This document shows, one piece after another, positions 42,480-51,592 of a stretch of 64,000 nt of DNA; position 1 is the first letter of the stretch, and the number at the start of each line of letters is the position of its first letter. Location: positions 3,410,001 through 3,474,000 of the forward strand of contig NC_062971.1 of NCBI RefSeq assembly GCF_023078275.1, read 5' to 3'. The position numbers and the translations under genes are program-made. Source of the stretch: Leguminivora glycinivorella (Eukaryota > Arthropoda > Insecta > Lepidoptera > Tortricidae). The notes below the pieces were generated by a model. The model had not been told where the DNA came from, did no database searches, and saw only the letters and a list, made by a program, of their open reading frames with translations.

Positions 42480-42650
42480 AAATGTTCTATTTTTTATTTC
42501 AGTCCGTTGACATTTTTCTTACACTTTGTATGGCGGTAACGGAATGGAAAGATGAAAAAGGTGTGGAACATTTTTTATTATATTAGGAGCTACAAGACCG
42601 TAATTCTGAGTAAAAAATAACACAAATTTTCCTAAAAAATACAGTGCAAC
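42480..42650. repeat. 4-bp-TSD MITE family, partial copy
   Basis: Contains agtccgttgacatttttctt, tatggcggtaacggaatgga and attctgagtaaaaaa: the right-hand half of the family, diverged. Confidence 0.55.
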
Positions 42651-43269
42651 GTACAACTTTAAATAAAATTGCCTATTTTATATTACCAAAATATTAACTT
42701 ATTTGATGTAGCGTCACTGTAAATAGTACTTAGTGTTTTTAATCTGTACATTCAGCCTTGATCATAGTAAGTAGGCTATTAAAATATTGCGGCGTTTTTT
42801 GTAATTTAGAAATACAACCTGTAATTGAGAATGAAATAAAGTGATAAAAATCATACTCATATTTGCTTATTTTATTTCGAAACCCTATCTTGTTACTACA
42901 TTTGTCAGAATCCTGTGAAAGTACAAATACAAAGTTCATGTCATGTGCACTGCCAATCCTTTTTGGGAATACGCGTGTTGGTTTGTATGTAATGTGATTT
43001 AGATTCAACTGTCGAATTGCCTGTCGGCTGTTTGTATTTAGTATCCTGTTTCCGAAAACTGAAAATTTGCATAAGTACTTACATGGAGATAAGTATGATT
43101 GTAAGTTTTGTGCCAATACAATAAATTAAGGTAAGTATCAAGCTGATTTGATGATGGAGACAGGATGTGATCATAGCAACTCTGACAAAAAGGGAGGGAT
43201 ACTTACAGACCTATGATCATATTTCTATGATAAACATATGACAGCGACCTACTCAATTGTTTGGGGTGG

Positions 43270-43752
43270 TTCGAATTATAATAATATCGATACTAGCTTT
43301 TGTCCGCAGCTTCGCTCGCGTTAGATTCGAAAATTGTGGAATTCTCCATACAAACTTCCACCCCCCCCCCTTAAGAGAAGTGGGGGGTTAGAAAAAGACA
43401 AAAAGTAGCCTATGTCACTCTCCATCCCTTTAACTATCTCCACTTAAAAAATCGCGTCAATTCGTCGCTCCGTTTTGCCGTGAAAGATGGACAAACAAAC
43501 ATACACGCACACTTTCCCATTTCTTCTTCCTCCTACCCTTATCCCACGTTATGTGGGGTCGGTACAACACGTCTTCCTCTTCCATTCTCCTCTATCTTTC
43601 GTCATCTCAACACTCACATCTTTCTTCCTCATATCCTCTTTCACACAATCCATCCAGCGTTGTTTGGGTTTACCCCTCCCTCTCCATCCATCAACCTTCA
43701 TCTCCAACATTCTTTCAACACACTTTCCCATTTATAATGTTGGTATGGATGT
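43270..43752 (+). repeat. LINE-type 3' tail interrupted by a second LINE insertion
   Basis: Starts tactagcttttgtccgcagc ttcgctcgcg (shown in two parts), holds tccgttttgccgtgaaagat, and ends cacactttcccatttataat then gttggtatggat. It is split at 43523-43718 by a reverse-oriented LINE fragment. Confidence 0.65.
43523..43718 (-). pseudogene. 5'-truncated LINE (RTE-like reverse transcriptase C-terminus) with 15-bp TSD
   Basis: Minus-strand frame reads ERMLEMKVDGWRGRGKPKQR then WMDCVKEDMRKKDVSVEM and ends CTDPT before a stop. This is the typical end of RTE-type reverse transcriptases (V..M...G.R.RGRPK.RW.D.VKEDM). Only about 60 residues remain. The 15-base cacactttcccattt flanks it at 43508-43522 and 43719-43733, a clean target site duplication. 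The Ser/Pro-rich plus-strand frames are shadows. Confidence 0.8.
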
Positions 43753-43926
43753 ATAATATTAGTTCTCTACCTAGCGGCGCGGTGGCGATCGAAACACATT
43801 CTTGCTCTGTTTCGCCATGCACTACGAAGAGAAGAGCATAGGGAGAGCTAGGTACGAAACGGAAGTGATTGTTACAAACGCGAGGCCGATGAAGCCTGCC
43901 TGCAAAATTTTACGCCGAGAGTACCT

Positions 43927-44249
43927 GGGCCATGTTTTTTTTTCAAAGTTGTCTACCCCACTTTATTTTTGGATTTGGAATTTTTTTGTGGCTTCCACTC
44001 AGAATCGCGAGCTCTTTCAAACCTAATAGGAGAAAAAAGTGTCCCAAGGTTTTTTCCCATTCCGTTACCATTATTTCATACATTTTGTATGGTGGTAACG
44101 GAATGGAAGGTTTGATAAATGTATGGAAATCTTGGGACATTTTTTTCTCCTATCAGGATCGAAAGTCCTCGCGATTCTGAGTATGATACGCGTAAAAAAT
44201 ACCCATGTTACATAAAAAGTGGGGTCCACAAGTTTGAAAATAATGGCCC
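43927..44249. repeat. 4-bp-TSD MITE, copy 4
   Basis: gggccatgtttttttttcaa at the left, gtttgaaaataatggccc at the right, 323 bp, flanked by ACCT on both sides. Confidence 0.88.
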
Positions 44250-44503
44250 ACCTAATATGGGATCAACTCCGAAAAGTACAGACCTCCTAATCTTTAAAAC
44301 ACAGTTTTTTTACAACGAAAGGTATTACCTACACGATATAACCAAAAATTGGAATAGGTCCTACCACCATAGCCAACTTTTTCTAGTCACATATAGGGGA
44401 GAACCGCAAACATCGAAGCCTCAAACTTTGTGTTTATTCAGGATTTACAAAAACTTACGACTGAAACATAATACACTGCTTATTTACTAACACATTTACT
44501 GGA

Positions 44504-45388
44504 TATTGTCTTCGGTTACCGCGATAGTTACTCATGAAATAAAACTATGGAAACGGATTAAATCGCGTATAATGAATTTAAAATACATCCCGACGTGATA
44601 TGTGACGACCAACATTTGACCACGGAGCTTCGACATGCCAGGCAGGCGCTGTTGGCGAACGAGCTCAAGATACCGCGTGTCAAGCAGAAGACCCGTTTGA
44701 AGATCCCTACAGTCGAGCGCCGGCCTGCAATTCTCCCTTTTGTTAGAGGGGTCACAGATAGGATCAGCCACATCTTGAAACGGGCTTCTATTAAAACTTA
44801 TTTCAAGCCTATGAAGAAGATGTCCCAATTCCTGAGGCCTGTGAAATGTCAAACTCCTCTACAAAGCGCGGGAGTGTGTGTGTGTGTAAAGAGCGGGAGT
44901 GTTCTCGCTAAGGAGAAGCGATATATACCCAGAATGTTGCGAGAGGCCATTGAGATCAAGAAATATCCAAACTTTAATAGAGAGGATGGCTTTACTTTAC
45001 CACCGGCTTGGGATCCAGTAGTACATCTGATAATGGAACAAGCACGACGAAGGCTGTGAGGCATTTGTGTTGTATGGTGTTGGACATTTGCAGTTTGTTT
45101 CTTTGTCAATTTTGTGTAGATTAATTGGTTAATTAATTTTTTAACAGAGTAATGGTTAAATTTTTTGAATATTGTATAACTAGCTTTATTAATAGTGTGT
45201 GAACCTGCCTTAGAAATCTATATTATTTGTGGTCATGGTTCGTTAATATTTCTTGTAAGTGGGTAGCTTTTGCACATTTTAATTTTTCCTCAGTCACCCG
45301 TTGACCACGAACGCTGTAAAGAGTTCGAAACGTCGGGATGTATTTTAAATTCATTATACGCGATTTAATCCGTTTCCATAGTTTTATT
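44504..45388 (+). mobile_element. Penelope-like retroelement, internally deleted
   Basis: Flanked by the 12-base direct repeat acatttactgga (44492-44503 and 45389-45400), a likely target duplication. Near both ends lies the block actatggaaacggattaaat, then cgcgtataatgaatttaaaa, in inverted order (44546-44598 and 45332-45386). Inverted terminal copies are seen in Penelope-like elements. The right block includes gttcgaaacgtcggg, close to the conserved GAAA..GUC core of the hammerhead ribozymes known from this group; whether it folds is untested. Confidence 0.7.
44595..45059 (+). CDS. Penelope-like ORF remnant: RT tail joined to the end of the GIY-YIG region
   Basis: 154-aa open frame. Residues about 45-85 (LPFVRGVTDRISHILKRASI, then KTYFKPMKKMSQFLRPVK) match the conserved stretch just after the reverse transcriptase of Penelope-like elements. 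Residues about 103-150 (VLAKEKRYIPRMLREAIEIK then PNFNREDGF) match the end of the endonuclease domain. The GIY-YIG core that should lie between is missing. The join is at a GT run (44873-44887) flanked by repeated gcgggagtgt, so an internal deletion kept the frame open. The catalytic RT core is also absent; the protein cannot be functional. Confidence 0.7.
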   Translation: MICDDQHLTTELRHARQALLANELKIPRVKQKTRLKIPTVERRPAILPFVRGVTDRISHILKRASIKTYFKPMKKMSQFLRPVKCQTPLQSAGVCVCVKSGSVLAKEKRYIPRMLREAIEIKKYPNFNREDGFTLPPAWDPVVHLIMEQARRRL

Positions 45389-45421
45389 ACATTTACTGGA
45401 GTATAATACACTGCTAGCTAT

Positions 45422-45544
45422 ACTCTGTCAAACAAGTCTGTCAGTAAATAAGAACAAAGGAACCTATATGCATCCTTCTCTTTAGGGTGCTAAAGAAAAG
45501 GCTACCTATAGTTTTCTTTGTTCTTATTTAGGTACTGACAGAGT
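45422..45544. repeat. Palindromic MITE (actctgtca ends)
   Basis: Left gtcagtaaataagaacaaag pairs with right ctttgttcttatttaggtac then tgac; 123 bp. Confidence 0.75.
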
Positions 45545-46310
45545 TTAGCGTACCTACTATACTTTAGTATACTATCTACACCGTCTGAGGCACTGGTCCC
45601 ACCAAAAGTTAGTAAGCGATGAGCTATCGGCGATAAAAACGAAAATATAATCGCTCCCGTGCTCTAAATAAAAAAAAAACTTAAACTTTCTTGTAGATTC
45701 AGTTCCGCGTTGATGAATCATCCTTCGGTCAGTCAGTCAGGACACTTGCATTTATGTTGTAGCTACTATCGTGAAATCTAAAGGAGGAAGTTATATGAAA
45801 TAGCCCTGACGGAGAGCTTCTTCCCAACTATTATTTTAATAACTTTTATGACACTAGTAACGTCAAAGGCTTTCTTTTTCAGGAAGCTTAGAAAAAGCAC
45901 AGTTGTTACTTTAAACAATAGATGCAAATAATTTCCTCTATTCATTCTGCCTCTTTATTCGGTATATTTAATTATTCCACTAGCAACACAAAGGTTTTAA
46001 ATTCTCACATTTGTTTCGAGAGACTTCACAATAGTTTATTGTTTGCTACTAATTTTACTAAATTGCGTTCGCGGCGGGCGTTGCTGCACAGAGAAAAAGA
46101 TTCAAAGGAAAAACTTCCGTGAAAGTAAATTAAATATATTTAGTAGGAAGCAAAGAATTGTAAAAAGCACACTTTTGTCCTAAGATTACTAAAACAGGAT
46201 ATAAAAGGTGTACTTAAATGTCTACCTATACTTTTAATAAGTAACGCTCAATTAATGTGTTTTCGCGTTAGTTAACGTTTGGATTATTATGCTCTTATTA
46301 AGTAAGCAGG
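45545..46310. other. Intergenic, nothing recognised
   Basis: No supported gene or repeat. A 66-aa plus-strand frame at 45922 has no recognisable features. Confidence 0.4.
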
Positions 46311-46437
46311 CAGGCAAGCATGGTCGCGCGATAAATGATAAAATATCAGGCCGGATATCGCACTATTTGTAAGTTCGATAGGGACGGCCTGATGTTTTAT
46401 CATTTATCGCGCGACCATGGTTGCCTGCCAGATCAAC
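46311..46437. repeat. Near-perfect palindromic MITE (catggtcgcgcgataaatg)
   Basis: Left gcatggtcgcgcgataaatg then ataaaatatcaggccg pairs with right cggcctgatgttttatcatt then tatcgcgcgaccatgg; about 127 bp. Confidence 0.85.
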
Positions 46438-46715
46438 AGTATTTATTTTGTTTTTCGGCTTTGAAAATGTTATTTCTTGTTAAACACGAGTCTTGCTCGT
46501 TGGTTATATTTAGATTATTGGGAGTCTTCAAATAAATGATGGATCAGGAGGGCGATTTTTGAATCTCGCACACGGGATTTTGTCACTAAAATACCGGTTG
46601 AAAATGGTGACTTATTATTATTTTCAGTGACAATTTTCTGAATTTGAACGCGTGAGACCACAGAATATATAATAGTACAAGTACAGAAGGCCCACTGCTT
46701 TGATGTTCACGACAT

Positions 46716-47203
46716 GCCGCCTTTTTTAAATGCCTACAAAATTCTTACAAAGAAACGAGCCGCACGTGCGCGGCGTCCGGCGATAGGGTTGCCTATGGAT
46801 TAAAACGAATTAATACTCAGATAAAATGTTATACTATTATATTCAAGTCTTGGGTACTTTTTAGGTATATATATATATATAGTATTTATATATTTTTGTT
46901 TAAGTTCCAACATCACAAGCCTTACTGAACCTTTCCGGGGTACTTATTAATAGTAGATCTGTGTAAAAATGTCCTATGGTATTTATTTTATTCATAATAT
47001 CTATTTAACTAAGCATTATTAGCCATTCCACAAGCGGACATCGCATAAGAACCTTAAAAAAAACTCGCGACGGAAAGTAACAATAGAACGTGCGAACGTG
47101 CGTTCCGTGAGAACGCGCGCCACCCCTGATTAGGCCGCGAACTCGCGGCCGCAAGCATGTACTTGCAGCGCGGCGATAGAATCGCAGAGTGAGCCGCCCC
47201 TGG
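46716..47203 (+). repeat. 485-bp direct repeat, copy A
   Basis: Runs from ccgccttttttaaatgccta to gtgagccgcccctgg and is almost identical to 55572-56055. Differences seen: a T-run length, a ta-repeat length (tatatatata against tatacata), and one g/c near the end. GC-rich parts include acgtgcgcggcgtccggcga and aactcgcggccgcaagcatg. No coding frame of note. Confidence 0.9.
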
Positions 47204-47402
47204 CGAGACTCAAAAATCGGCCCGCAGGTAACAAATGTTTTATTTAAGAATTTAATAAAAAAATGTCAACTCTCTCTAGATTATGTCGGCTCCAGTCAAT
47301 AAAACACGAGCTATTTTTACTCCTATCCAGGACGAGGATAAGTCATGTCATTTTAAACTGTATTTATGATTATTATGATTAACTTTATAAAGTTTCCTTT
47401 TT

Positions 47403-47459
47403 AACCCCCGACGCAAAAACGAAGGGGTGTTATAAGTTTGACGTGTCTGTCTGTGTGTA

Positions 47460-47494
<35 letters not shown>

Positions 47495-47645
47495 GGCATC
47501 GTAGCTCTCGAACGGATGAACCGATTTTGATTTAGTTTCTTTTGTCTGAAAGCTGAGTTAGTCGGGAGTGTTCTTAGCCATGTTTCATGAAAATCGGCCC
47601 ACTAGGTCGCGGTCGGGGGTTTTTCAAAAATTTAATTTTGTGGTT
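47403..47645 (+). repeat. Dispersed repeat, plus-orientation partner of 2610-2885
   Basis: aacccccgacgcaaaaacga, a ctgtctgt microsatellite at about 47445-47492, gaacggatgaaccgattttg, and ctaggtcgcggtcgggggtt, in mirrored order to the first copy. Confidence 0.75.
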
Positions 47646-48252
47646 AGGTTAGGTTATGTATACCTATTGTAAAAGAAGTAGACATTTTATAAGAAATTCT
47701 TAAAATGTAGTTCACTCCAGTGCAGCGTACAGTTCGATAAGAAATTGTAAAAATCAAGAAGTAACAACATTGTACTGTCGCATGATTGATATTTTACATT
47801 TATATTGATTTTAAAGAGACGAAACCGGTGTTGTCACTTTTGAATTTCTAAATAATTGAGTGAATTATCGTTTCTGTTTGATCTTGTGAATCTCAGGTGC
47901 TAGCGTGTCAGGAAGCGGCAGCGACGGCCAACATTAGACGTGCTGTGTTAAGCACTCCAGTGATTGCGCGCTAATGCGGGCCGCGACGAGACGTGACGGG
48001 TCCGCTAATCTGGTGACTACGGGGTTGCTATAGTAAAGGACCAAATAGCTGCAAAAAATGTCTACAGCGGGACCATTTCTATGTAATTGTAACGTTTTTA
48101 ATGACGTTTCCCAAGTTTGTTTGATCAGTTTGATGCATGTGCCGTAGTCACCGGTTGCCGTACTAAATAGTCTAACATTGTTTCCATGGAATCTTATACT
48201 TTTAAACGAGCAATTCTTATAATTCAATTCGTATATTTATTTATTTATATAT

Positions 48253-48530
48253 ACCGACGATCTCGGAAACCGCTCTAACGATTTCGCTGAAATTTGTTAT
48301 ATGGGGGTTTTCGGGGGTGAAAAATCGATCTAGCGTAGGCTTAGATCCCGGAAAACGCGAATTTTCGAGTTTTCATGAGTTTTTCTTTCGCGTTAGTAAA
48401 CGTAAAATATGGTCGTTAATTTCGCCGCGCGCGCATCGATTCCGCTTAGCTCAGTCTTAATTACGAGGTCGGTCTAATGTACGCAGATAGATCGTAGACC
48501 GGTGTCAGGGTTTCGAATCCCGGCCAGATA
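48253..48530 (+). repeat. SINE-like composite repeat with tRNA-like 3' part
   Basis: The left part (accgacgatctcggaaaccg, tatatgggggttttcggggg) is a recurrent lepidopteran repeat from memory. The right part has gcttagctcagtc and gggtttcgaatcccggcc, in A-box/B-box order. No functional cloverleaf. Confidence 0.5.
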
Positions 48531-49359
48531 TTAAGCTTTTGTTTTTTGTCTTTTTTTTTGTTTTTGCATTTATAAGAGTTTTTTTATCTAAAGACGTGAT
48601 ATATTAAAATAGAACTTATATGTAAATAGTAGGTACAGTTACCAGATAGGTACTCGTACTTTTTCGGAATCTGAAGCGTAATTTTAACTGTGATTTTATA
48701 GCATAGAAAAAAAATATTCTACGTGTCAAATCTGTTACAAACGGCTTATAGGCTTACTTAGGCTATTTCCAAAAGTATATAAAAGTTATATATTATAACG
48801 ATTAAGAAAAATGCATTCGAAAAAAAATGTCGGTAAGAATAATCTTTTTATAAAATCTCAGAAAAACGCCAAAGCTGGCAACACTCGACAGTGTGTGAGA
48901 CTGCTTTAAGACAGGCTAATTCGATTGTATGGCGACACCGCAGAGCAATAAGCTAAGAGTTCTAATGAGGTTACACTTTATACACTTCCTCCTGTCTTGG
49001 GAAATTAGCATTGTTCTATTTGCACTTAAAACATTACCTATTATTTAATTAAAACTAAGTTTCGGTCGTGATTAATTTCGTTCTAAGACAAACAATTATG
49101 AAAACGTTTCGTAATATATTTTTAGGAAAGGAGGAAAATCTAATAGGTATCAACAGGATACAAATGGTAATCAGTATTCGATCATTATTCTTCATCAGTT
49201 CATCACGCCTCTGCTAATTGTAATCTAATCAATTATTAACACGTCGAATGATCCTAAATAATTATAACAAGAAATTGTGAATGAAATGGGTAATTGAGCA
49301 TTTCTTTTTTTATTCGCCACTTTTATGAAATGTGATATTTTTGAAGAAAAAAAAAAATA

Positions 49360-49620
49360 GGTAATGCTATTTCTACTCAGAATCACTAGCTTTTTCAATC
49401 CTAGTAGTTATTAAAAAAATTGTCCCATACGATTTTTTCTTATTTTGTTACCATTTTCCGTACATGTTGTGTAGGTTAAAAAAAAAAGTAACAAAAATGT
49501 ATGGAAATTCTGGGACACTTTTTGTCTCCCAGTGAGATTGAAAGTCCTCGTGATTCTGAGAACAATTGACAATATTAATTCCCTAAAAAGATAAAAATAA
49601 AAAAAAGGCAAAAAAAAATA
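49360..49620. repeat. 4-bp-TSD MITE family, degraded copy
   Basis: tttctactcagaatcactag, attgtcccatacg, gtatggaaattctgggacac and ttgaaagtcctcgtgattct keep the family order. Confidence 0.6.
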
Positions 49621-49699
49621 AATGCTCAATTATTCCATTAAATTATTTATTAACATTGTTCGCATTTGCCATCGAAGGTGATTTTACCGAGGTTCCACC

Positions 49700-49912
49700 A
49701 TTAATTAATTATATTATAATAGAACGATTCGCGAGTGTGCAGTGCAAGGAAAGAGAGAACCAAGCTTTGCAAGGGTGGCCACCCGATAAACTCTCGAGAC
49801 GACAACATCGGTGAGTTTGGCTCCCCATCAATCTCCATAATTTTATTTTCCGTTTTGTTTTATTTTATTACAATAGTTCGTTAGGAACTTCGTATCCGCA
49901 GGTCCTTCAACA
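49700..49912 (+). repeat. 5' LTR, lacking the first ~200 bases
   Basis: Identical to 55359-55571. Sequence before 49700 (ccgaggttccacc) does not match the 3' LTR, so the U3 region is gone. Ends cttcaaca. Confidence 0.9.
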
Positions 49913-49917
49913 TTTCT

Positions 49918-49933
49918 GGGTCTTCGAACCTGA
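49918..49933 (+). other. Candidate primer binding site
   Basis: tgggtcttcgaacctg starts a few bases after the LTR end. Its complement ends in CCCA and contains ggttcgaag, like the T-arm and 3' end of a tRNA. The tRNA species is not identified. Confidence 0.45.
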
Positions 49934-50217
49934 TTCTCTTCCCTGTTCCCCTATTTTCTCCTCATACATTCATTGCGAATCGTTCTCCTCCCGCACCGCC
50001 CGTATAAATATTACCTAAATTATTCTTACTTACTCGCTCCCGCAGTTTAGGTATTTATTTATACGTGTATAACTTTATTCGTCGCTCCGCCCTTATAAAT
50101 TATTTACCTAAATATATATTATTAACCGCACCCGCAATTTAGGTATACGTTTATAAGAGTTTATCCTTCATAGGAACATAAATTGATTTACCGCATATTT
50201 AACCCTTCTCATGCAAT

Positions 50218-51591
50218 ATGGCAAAAGAAACAAAAGCCGAAAGCGTTGACAGCTGGTGTTATGAAGACGAGTTGTCAATGCTTGAAGCAAAACGCAACGT
50301 CTTCTTTGAACTCGTCCAGGGTATTTATAAAAAGTCGCTAGTTGCCGATACAGATGCAGTGAGTCGCGAAAGTTTTCTTGACGCTGCTGACACTATTGAC
50401 GAACTTCGGACGGAGTTCAAAGAAGTGGTAAATGAGTACAACCGCACGCTACTGAGGACTAAGACGGCTGCTGTCCCTAACTATCAGCCGCTCATAGCCT
50501 TTGAAGATTTGTACTGCCGCATCAGGAGAGTGGTCAAGCGACTGCAACCAGCCGCACCGCCGGCCTCTTCGCCGCCTTTATCGGTGGAGAGAGCTAGACC
50601 TTCTTTGCCAACGATGGAACTGGTAGCGTTTGATGGAGACATACGTAACTGGCCGCTGTTCTACGCTAGTTTTAAATCGAGAGTGCACGACAATCTGTCA
50701 CTTACCGACGAGGAGAAGCTGTTTTATTTAATTGGGAAATTGTCACCAAAAGCTCAAGCCGTCTTTGCAGGCATAACTCCGAGCGCTGACAATTATCTAG
50801 ATAGTTTACTTTCTTTACTTATTCTAGATAGTCTACTTGACAGATTTCAAGATAAGCGCACTCTTGCCTCGACTTACATGGATCAAATGCTCAATTTGAA
50901 GATTAATGGTCCCGCTTCCTCGTCTAACTTCCAAACATTCATTGATAAGTTTGTGACAGCTGCGAATGCGCTTAAATCGCTTAAGCTGGATGATTTAAGC
51001 GATTTTATGCTTATGCATATAGCTTTAAAGAAGTTAGACCAGGAAACTCTTCGAGCATTTGAGATGCTGCATCGAAATACGAAGTTGCCTACATTTCGCG
51101 ATCTGTCAGATTTCATGAAAAGTCAGTTTAGGATTTATCAAAACTCGCAACCATGTACCGCCGTCTCCGCCGCCGTAAATCCATCGCGCGAAAAAGGTGT
51201 TAAGTCGATTCAACCGCGTAGTGCCGCACCTAAACTACAAAGCTACGTTGCTTGCGCGAGCACTACTAAATGTATTTGTGACAATATTGTCCATGAACAT
51301 TTATTCAAATGTCCTTCTTTCAACGACTTAACGTCTTCTGATCGCTTCAAACGCGCTAAAGAGCTTAAAGCATGTATTAACTGCTTAAGCATTAAACACC
51401 GCACCCGCGAGTGCAATTCCGAGGTGAAGTGTCGAGTTTGTCATCAAAAGCATCATACTCTGTTGCATTTTGACAAGAACAAGGATGAAAAAGCTTCGAC
51501 ATCTGATGAGTCAAATGCATCTACGAGCAACGCAGCTATTAAAACATCCTCGCCGCCGGAAGGCACGTCCTGTAACACGTCTATCGACTAG
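50218..51591 (+). CDS. Bel/Pao gag-like protein
   Basis: 457 aa. N-terminal helical region with coiled-coil character (residues about 15-110). Then the DUF1759-type block (LPTMELVAFDGDIRNWPLFY, then FKSRVHDN, LSLTDEEKLFYLIGKL), a helical capsid-like region, and a C-terminal zinc-knuckle region (KACINCLSIKHRTRECNSEV then CRVCHQKHHTLLH). A small in-frame duplication (DSLLSLL-ILDSLLD) lies near residue 195. Normally gag and pol form one frame in this class; here a stop ends gag at 51591, beside the deleted protease. Confidence 0.88.
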   Translation: MAKETKAESVDSWCYEDELSMLEAKRNVFFELVQGIYKKSLVADTDAVSRESFLDAADTIDELRTEFKEVVNEYNRTLLRTKTAAVPNYQPLIAFEDLYCRIRRVVKRLQPAAPPASSPPLSVERARPSLPTMELVAFDGDIRNWPLFYASFKSRVHDNLSLTDEEKLFYLIGKLSPKAQAVFAGITPSADNYLDSLLSLLILDSLLDRFQDKRTLASTYMDQMLNLKINGPASSSNFQTFIDKFVTAANALKSLKLDDLSDFMLMHIALKKLDQETLRAFEMLHRNTKLPTFRDLSDFMKSQFRIYQNSQPCTAVSAAVNPSREKGVKSIQPRSAAPKLQSYVACASTTKCICDNIVHEHLFKCPSFNDLTSSDRFKRAKELKACINCLSIKHRTRECNSEVKCRVCHQKHHTLLHFDKNKDEKASTSDESNASTSNAAIKTSSPPEGTSCNTSID

Positions 51592-51592
51592 C

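Larger units (their letters stand above)
47204..49359. other. Intergenic with two dispersed repeats
   Basis: Apart from 47403-47645 and 48253-48530 nothing recognisable; a 97-aa minus-strand frame at 47934-48227 has no known features. Confidence 0.4.

Noticed and set aside
43480..43841. Ser/Pro-rich frames on the plus strand
   Set aside because: Shadows of the reverse-oriented LINE reverse transcriptase tail.
44532..44852. 106-aa minus-strand frame
   Set aside because: Antisense of the Penelope-like remnant.
48440..48530. Possible tRNA gene
   Set aside because: A- and B-box-like motifs are present but no acceptor stem closes; better explained as a SINE. The same holds for 21822-21900 and 30195-30340.
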